A DNA stretch of 64,000 bases, taken from Sphingobacteriaceae bacterium (GTDB lineage: Bacteria; Bacteroidota; Bacteroidia; B-17B0; Aurantibacillaceae). Below, in pieces: positions 62,454 through 64,000 of the stretch. Positions within the stretch are counted from its first letter, which is position 1. Every line of letters begins with the position of its first letter. The notes under the pieces were generated by a model. It had not been told where the DNA came from and did no database searches. It saw nothing but the letters and a program-made list of their open reading frames with translations. Made by a program: the position numbers and the translations under genes. Where the stretch lies: the NCBI GenBank assembly GCA_016705695.1, contig JADJLA010000018.1, positions 62,001 through 126,000 of the forward strand, written 5' to 3'.

Positions 62454-63419
62454 ATGTTAGTAGTTACGGGTTCAGCAGGATTCATAGGAAGTTGTTTGGT
62501 AGGAAAACTAAATGCTTTAGGGCATTCCGATCTAATTTTGGTGGATGATTTCTCAAAGGAAGGTAAGGTTGCTAATTATTCCTCCAAAAATTTCTCTAAA
62601 AAAATTGAACGTTCAGAATTTATTGAGTGGTTCGGTAAAAATTCGAAAGATATTACCTGTGTTTTTCATATTGGAGCGCGCACGGATACTACCGAATTCA
62701 ATATTGCCATTTTTAACGAGCTTAATTTAAATTATACTAAATCGCTTTGGCAAATTTGTAGTACACATAAAATACCTTTTATGTACGCTTCTTCGGCGGC
62801 AACTTACGGGTTGGGTGAATTTGGATATGATGATGATGAAACAAAGATCAACGATTTAAAACCTTTGAACCCTTATGGTGACAGCAAGAATGATTTTGAT
62901 AAATGGGCTATACAGCAAACACAAGCCCCGCCAAATTGGTATGGTTTAAAGTTCTTTAATGTATACGGCCCCAATGAATACCATAAGGCGCGCATGGCGT
63001 CTGTTATTTTTCATTCGTTCAATCAAATTAATTCAACCGGTAAAGTAAAATTATTTCGTTCTCACAATCCTAAATATTCAGATGGCGGACAATTACGTGA
63101 TTTTGTTTATGTAAAAGATGTGGTAGATGTTTTGATTTTTTTATTTGAGAAACATCCCAAAAATGGCATTTATAATTTAGGAAGCGGCAAGGCGCGCAGT
63201 TTTTCTGATCTTGCTAAAGCAACCTTTAATGCCTTGGGAAAAACGCCTGATATAGAATTTATTGATACGCCCATTGATATTCGCGATAAATACCAATATT
63301 TTACGGAAGCGAATATGAATAAATTAAAAGCAGCAGGATTTAAAAAAGAATTCACTACACTGGAAGAAGGCGTAAGTGATTACGTGAAGAATTATCTTAT
63401 TACGAGTCGCTATTATTAG
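62454..63419 (+). CDS. hldD: ADP-glyceromanno-heptose 6-epimerase
   Basis: NAD(P)-dependent epimerase (also called RfaD) that makes ADP-L-glycero-D-manno-heptose for the LPS core. Short-chain reductase features: MLVVTGSAGFIGSCLVGKL (Rossmann GxxGxxG), FHIGARTDTTE, the catalytic SSAATYGLGE and NPYGDSKNDFDKWA (Tyr and Lys), and the FFNVYGPNEYHKARMASVIFHSF substrate region, all typical of HldD. I chose the ATG at 62454; the frame is open to 62415, but the family starts here. Its stop TAG ends in the first base of a repeat arm. Confidence 0.95.
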   Translation: MLVVTGSAGFIGSCLVGKLNALGHSDLILVDDFSKEGKVANYSSKNFSKKIERSEFIEWFGKNSKDITCVFHIGARTDTTEFNIAIFNELNLNYTKSLWQICSTHKIPFMYASSAATYGLGEFGYDDDETKINDLKPLNPYGDSKNDFDKWAIQQTQAPPNWYGLKFFNVYGPNEYHKARMASVIFHSFNQINSTGKVKLFRSHNPKYSDGGQLRDFVYVKDVVDVLIFLFEKHPKNGIYNLGSGKARSFSDLAKATFNALGKTPDIEFIDTPIDIRDKYQYFTEANMNKLKAAGFKKEFTTLEEGVSDYVKNYLITSRYY

Positions 63420-63540
63420 CCACGGAGACGCGGAGGCACGGAGAAGGGTTAAGATAATGCTTCTCGCGACCAAGCAACCCGTCTAATTCATTAAACAATA
63501 GTAAGCAAACAAAAACTCCGTGTCTTAGTGCCTCCGTGGC
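63419..63540. repeat. Complete inverted-repeat element, GCCACGGAG type
   Basis: Left arm GCCACGGAGACGCGGAGGCA (from 63419) and right arm CTCCGTGTCTTAGTGCCTCC (63516-63540), spacer about 70 nt. The first G of the left arm is the last base of the hldD stop codon. It fills the gap to the next, convergent gene. Confidence 0.85.
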
Positions 63541-63547
63541 AAAAAAA

Positions 63548-64000
63548 TTATTGATCTGTCCTGGCCTTAATGATCTCGGTAGCGTAATCGGTTTCGTTCA
63601 GGTGGCTATCTATCCAAGCAATAAGGTCGAAGTATTCGGTGGCTATCACTTGATACGGATCCCTGAAGATCTCTTCCAGCTGAGCTCTAAATTCTCCAAA
63701 GATCATTTTTTTATTAGCCGAGCGTTTTTTAGAAATGGCTATGCTTTTAAAATGCTTTAAAAAGGTTGTTTCAAATTCAAACGGATAATCAATTTGCTTG
63801 AAGAAGCGCAGCGTAGATTTATATGAGTAGATCAGATAATCGGTATTGTTCAATTCGTAATGAATGATGAGACTACAAAGTTTAGCATATCTGTAAAGAT
63901 CTTGTCGCGACTCATCAAAATTAGAATTATTTATTTCGTTGATGCATTTCAATGCCTTATTATAATTCTTCGTTGCAAAACACGTAACAAACATTAAAAA
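63548..64000 (-). CDS. C-terminal end of a TPR-like hypothetical protein (5' partial)
   Basis: The frame is open to the right edge: two more codons (FL) precede the ATG at 63994, so the gene continues beyond the window. The visible 150 residues are helical (ATKNYNKALKCINEINNSNFDESRQDLYRYAKLCSLIIHYELNNTDYLIYSYKSTLRFFKQI) and end in FEFETTFLKHFKSIAISKKR..., a pattern I know as the tail of repeat-rich helical proteins in Bacteroidota, EYFDLIAWIDS. A TPR-like solenoid is likely; function cannot be told. Confidence 0.75.
   Translation of the reverse strand, partial: FLMFVTCFATKNYNKALKCINEINNSNFDESRQDLYRYAKLCSLIIHYELNNTDYLIYSYKSTLRFFKQIDYPFEFETTFLKHFKSIAISKKRSANKKMIFGEFRAQLEEIFRDPYQVIATEYFDLIAWIDSHLNETDYATEIIKARTDQ

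Noticed and set aside
1..64000. tRNA, rRNA and riboswitch search by eye in all gaps
   Set aside because: No cloverleaf-like or known RNA sequence was recognised; most gaps are short or filled with repeats.

Overview
The window is AT-rich bacterial DNA of the phylum Bacteroidota. The evidence is: type IX secretion (T9SS) C-terminal sorting domains on large secreted proteins, GldL-like membrane motifs, TAnnTTTG-type promoter boxes with no recognisable Shine-Dalgarno sequences, DUF4870/DUF983/HYC_CC_PP-type families, and LytTR two-component pairs with LytS-like kinases. Heptose synthesis (HldD) shows a Gram-negative envelope. I cannot name a genus. No rRNA, tRNA, integrase, transposase or CRISPR array was seen. 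Several genes carry single-base frameshifts at homopolymers, so the assembly may hold indel errors.

Layout. 0-9 kb: a signalling cluster with three SpoIIE/PP2C-type phosphatases (two with TPR sensors, one with a multi-TM sensor), RlmB, and a PadR regulator paired with a membrane protein. 9.5-30 kb: a long leftward block of secreted proteins and lipoproteins (WG-repeat, lipocalin-like, DUF3137, SBBP/T9SS) interspersed with two LytTR regulator/kinase pairs. Three 20-bp-period direct repeats stand at similar distances upstream of start codons near the first pair and look like LytTR binding sites. A 3.1 kb T9SS gene lies between the head and the tail of another, decayed T9SS gene. 30-43 kb: HemL, kynureninase, a second SBBP/T9SS giant, uracil-DNA glycosylase, DUF4328, a large WG-repeat protein and a glycosyltransferase. 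43-45 kb: a repeat-strewn stretch around a frameshifted DUF4919 gene. 45-50 kb: cdaA (c-di-AMP) downstream of ppx-ppk1-sixA (polyphosphate). 50-53 kb: DUF2130, a holin-like membrane protein and a GATase1-like secreted protein. 53-57 kb: a probable copper-handling cassette (HYC_CC_PP protein, secreted HMA protein, TonB-dependent receptor) bracketed by about 72-bp direct repeats derived from the 3' end of the neighbouring DUF4870 gene. 57-64 kb: pntB/pntA, acyl-CoA synthetase, hldD and a partial gene at the right edge.

From 41 kb rightward many intergenic gaps carry paired inverted repeats of two related sequence types (AGAGGCAGAAACC... and GCCACGGAGGCAC...). They lie directly against stop codons and form long stem-loops. 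The most interesting candidates are the direct-repeat-bracketed metal cassette, the LytTR-site regulon around 10-13.6 kb, the nested T9SS gene fossil, and this inverted-repeat family.
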